Below, piece after piece: positions 63,873-64,000 of a stretch of 64,000 nucleotides of DNA. Both the position numbers and the translations under genes were made by a program. How positions within the stretch are numbered: the stretch's first letter is position 1; each line of letters starts with the position of its first letter. Source of the DNA: Hyphomicrobium sp. (GTDB lineage Bacteria; Pseudomonadota; Alphaproteobacteria; Rhizobiales; Hyphomicrobiaceae); assembly GCA_016793445.1 (NCBI GenBank), contig JAEUME010000002.1:436501-500500 (forward strand). The letters are read 5' to 3'. The notes below the pieces were generated by a model. The model made no database searches, was not told the origin of the DNA, and worked only from the letters and a program-made list of their open reading frames with translations.

Positions 63873-64000
63873 TCAGGACGCGTCAGCGGAAGGCGGCGCC
63901 GCGGCGGCGCGAGGACGGCGGAACAGCCGGGTCAGCCAGACCAGCACGATAAGCGACAGGAACCCCAGCAGACCAACGCCTGCTGGATGCTTGTACCACA
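63873..64000 (-). CDS. Membrane protein, 3' end only
   Basis: The last 42 codons of a minus-strand gene enter from the right edge and stop at 63873-63875. The visible part reads WYKHPAGVGLLGFLSLIVLV, then LTRLFRRPRA and a Pro/Ala-rich tail ending SADAS. It is a single membrane helix of about 18 residues followed by a basic stop-transfer stretch, so the protein's C-terminus is cytoplasmic. Too little is present to name a family. Confidence 0.65.
   Translation of the reverse strand, partial: WYKHPAGVGLLGFLSLIVLVWLTRLFRRPRAAAAPPSADAS

Noticed and set aside
1..64000. tRNA, rRNA, CRISPR arrays, IS elements, prophage or integrase genes
   Set aside because: No T-loop GGTTCRA context outside coding genes, no direct-repeat/spacer pattern, and no transposase or integrase-like protein among the genes.

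Overview
The window looks like chromosomal DNA of a GC-rich alphaproteobacterium of the order Hyphomicrobiales (Rhizobiales), possibly Hyphomicrobiaceae. The support is a GcrA cell-cycle regulator, the RegB/RegA redox pair next to a SCO (SenC/PrrC-type) gene, an MmcB repair protein, a TIGR02302-family protein, a rhizobial-type porin, an Irr/ICE-like iron box and short palindromic mosaic repeats typical of rhizobia. No tRNA, rRNA, CRISPR array, transposase or prophage gene was seen. The species assignment is inference.

Layout. 1-6.1 kb (minus strand): edge of a RutE-like nitroreductase, an Nfu-type Fe-S carrier behind an Irr-like box, a universal stress protein, trpS, murJ and a Kef-type antiporter. 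6.4-13.3 kb: PBP1A, a YgjP-like metallopeptidase, sco, regB-regA and mmcB. 13.4-18.1 kb: a Lon-like AAA protein without a protease domain, translationally coupled to a Usp-like protein; ppk2 bracketed by two copies of a ~105 bp palindromic element; gcrA. 18.6-26.5 kb: argD-argF, an EF-hand lipoprotein, argE, apaG, metZ, a dCTP deaminase and a DUF1428 protein. 26.7-31.7 kb: a cytochrome c, HU, dapE with an unknown membrane protein, a DUF805 protein, a small Arg-rich protein and dapD. 31.8-40.8 kb: porin, a Lys/Ala repeat protein, tlpA, argH, an LptM-like lipoprotein, a DUF2171-like protein, lysA and the TIGR02302 protein. 40.9-50.7 kb: an LpxQ-like barrel, a PHA-depolymerase-like esterase, pbpC and a giant alpha-2-macroglobulin. 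51-62.7 kb: a minus-strand block of poorly known genes. It holds a 195-aa protein, a 906-aa membrane protein, a divergent bifunctional PBP, a possible 30-aa membrane peptide, and an operon of a winged-helix protein with a double-ATPase (AAA plus HerA-like) protein. The right edge has a CAP-domain lipoprotein and the 3' end of a membrane protein gene.

Themes. The window concentrates lysine/DAP genes (dapE, dapD, lysA), arginine genes (argD, argF, argE, argH) and envelope functions (murJ, three GT51 PBPs, alpha-2-macroglobulin, porin, LpxQ-like barrel, LptM-like lipoprotein). Redox and metal control is represented by RegBA, SCO, TlpA, Nfu with its Irr-like box, and cytochrome c.

The best candidates for undescribed biology are the winged-helix/AAA-HerA operon (58.1-62.7 kb), the PBP plus 906-aa membrane protein pair (51.7-57.1 kb), the protease-less Lon-like/Usp-like pair (13.4-16.2 kb), the 83-aa duplicated Lys/Ala-rich protein, and putative leader structures in front of lysA and argD. 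All identifications come from reading motifs and recalled family features; no database search was run.
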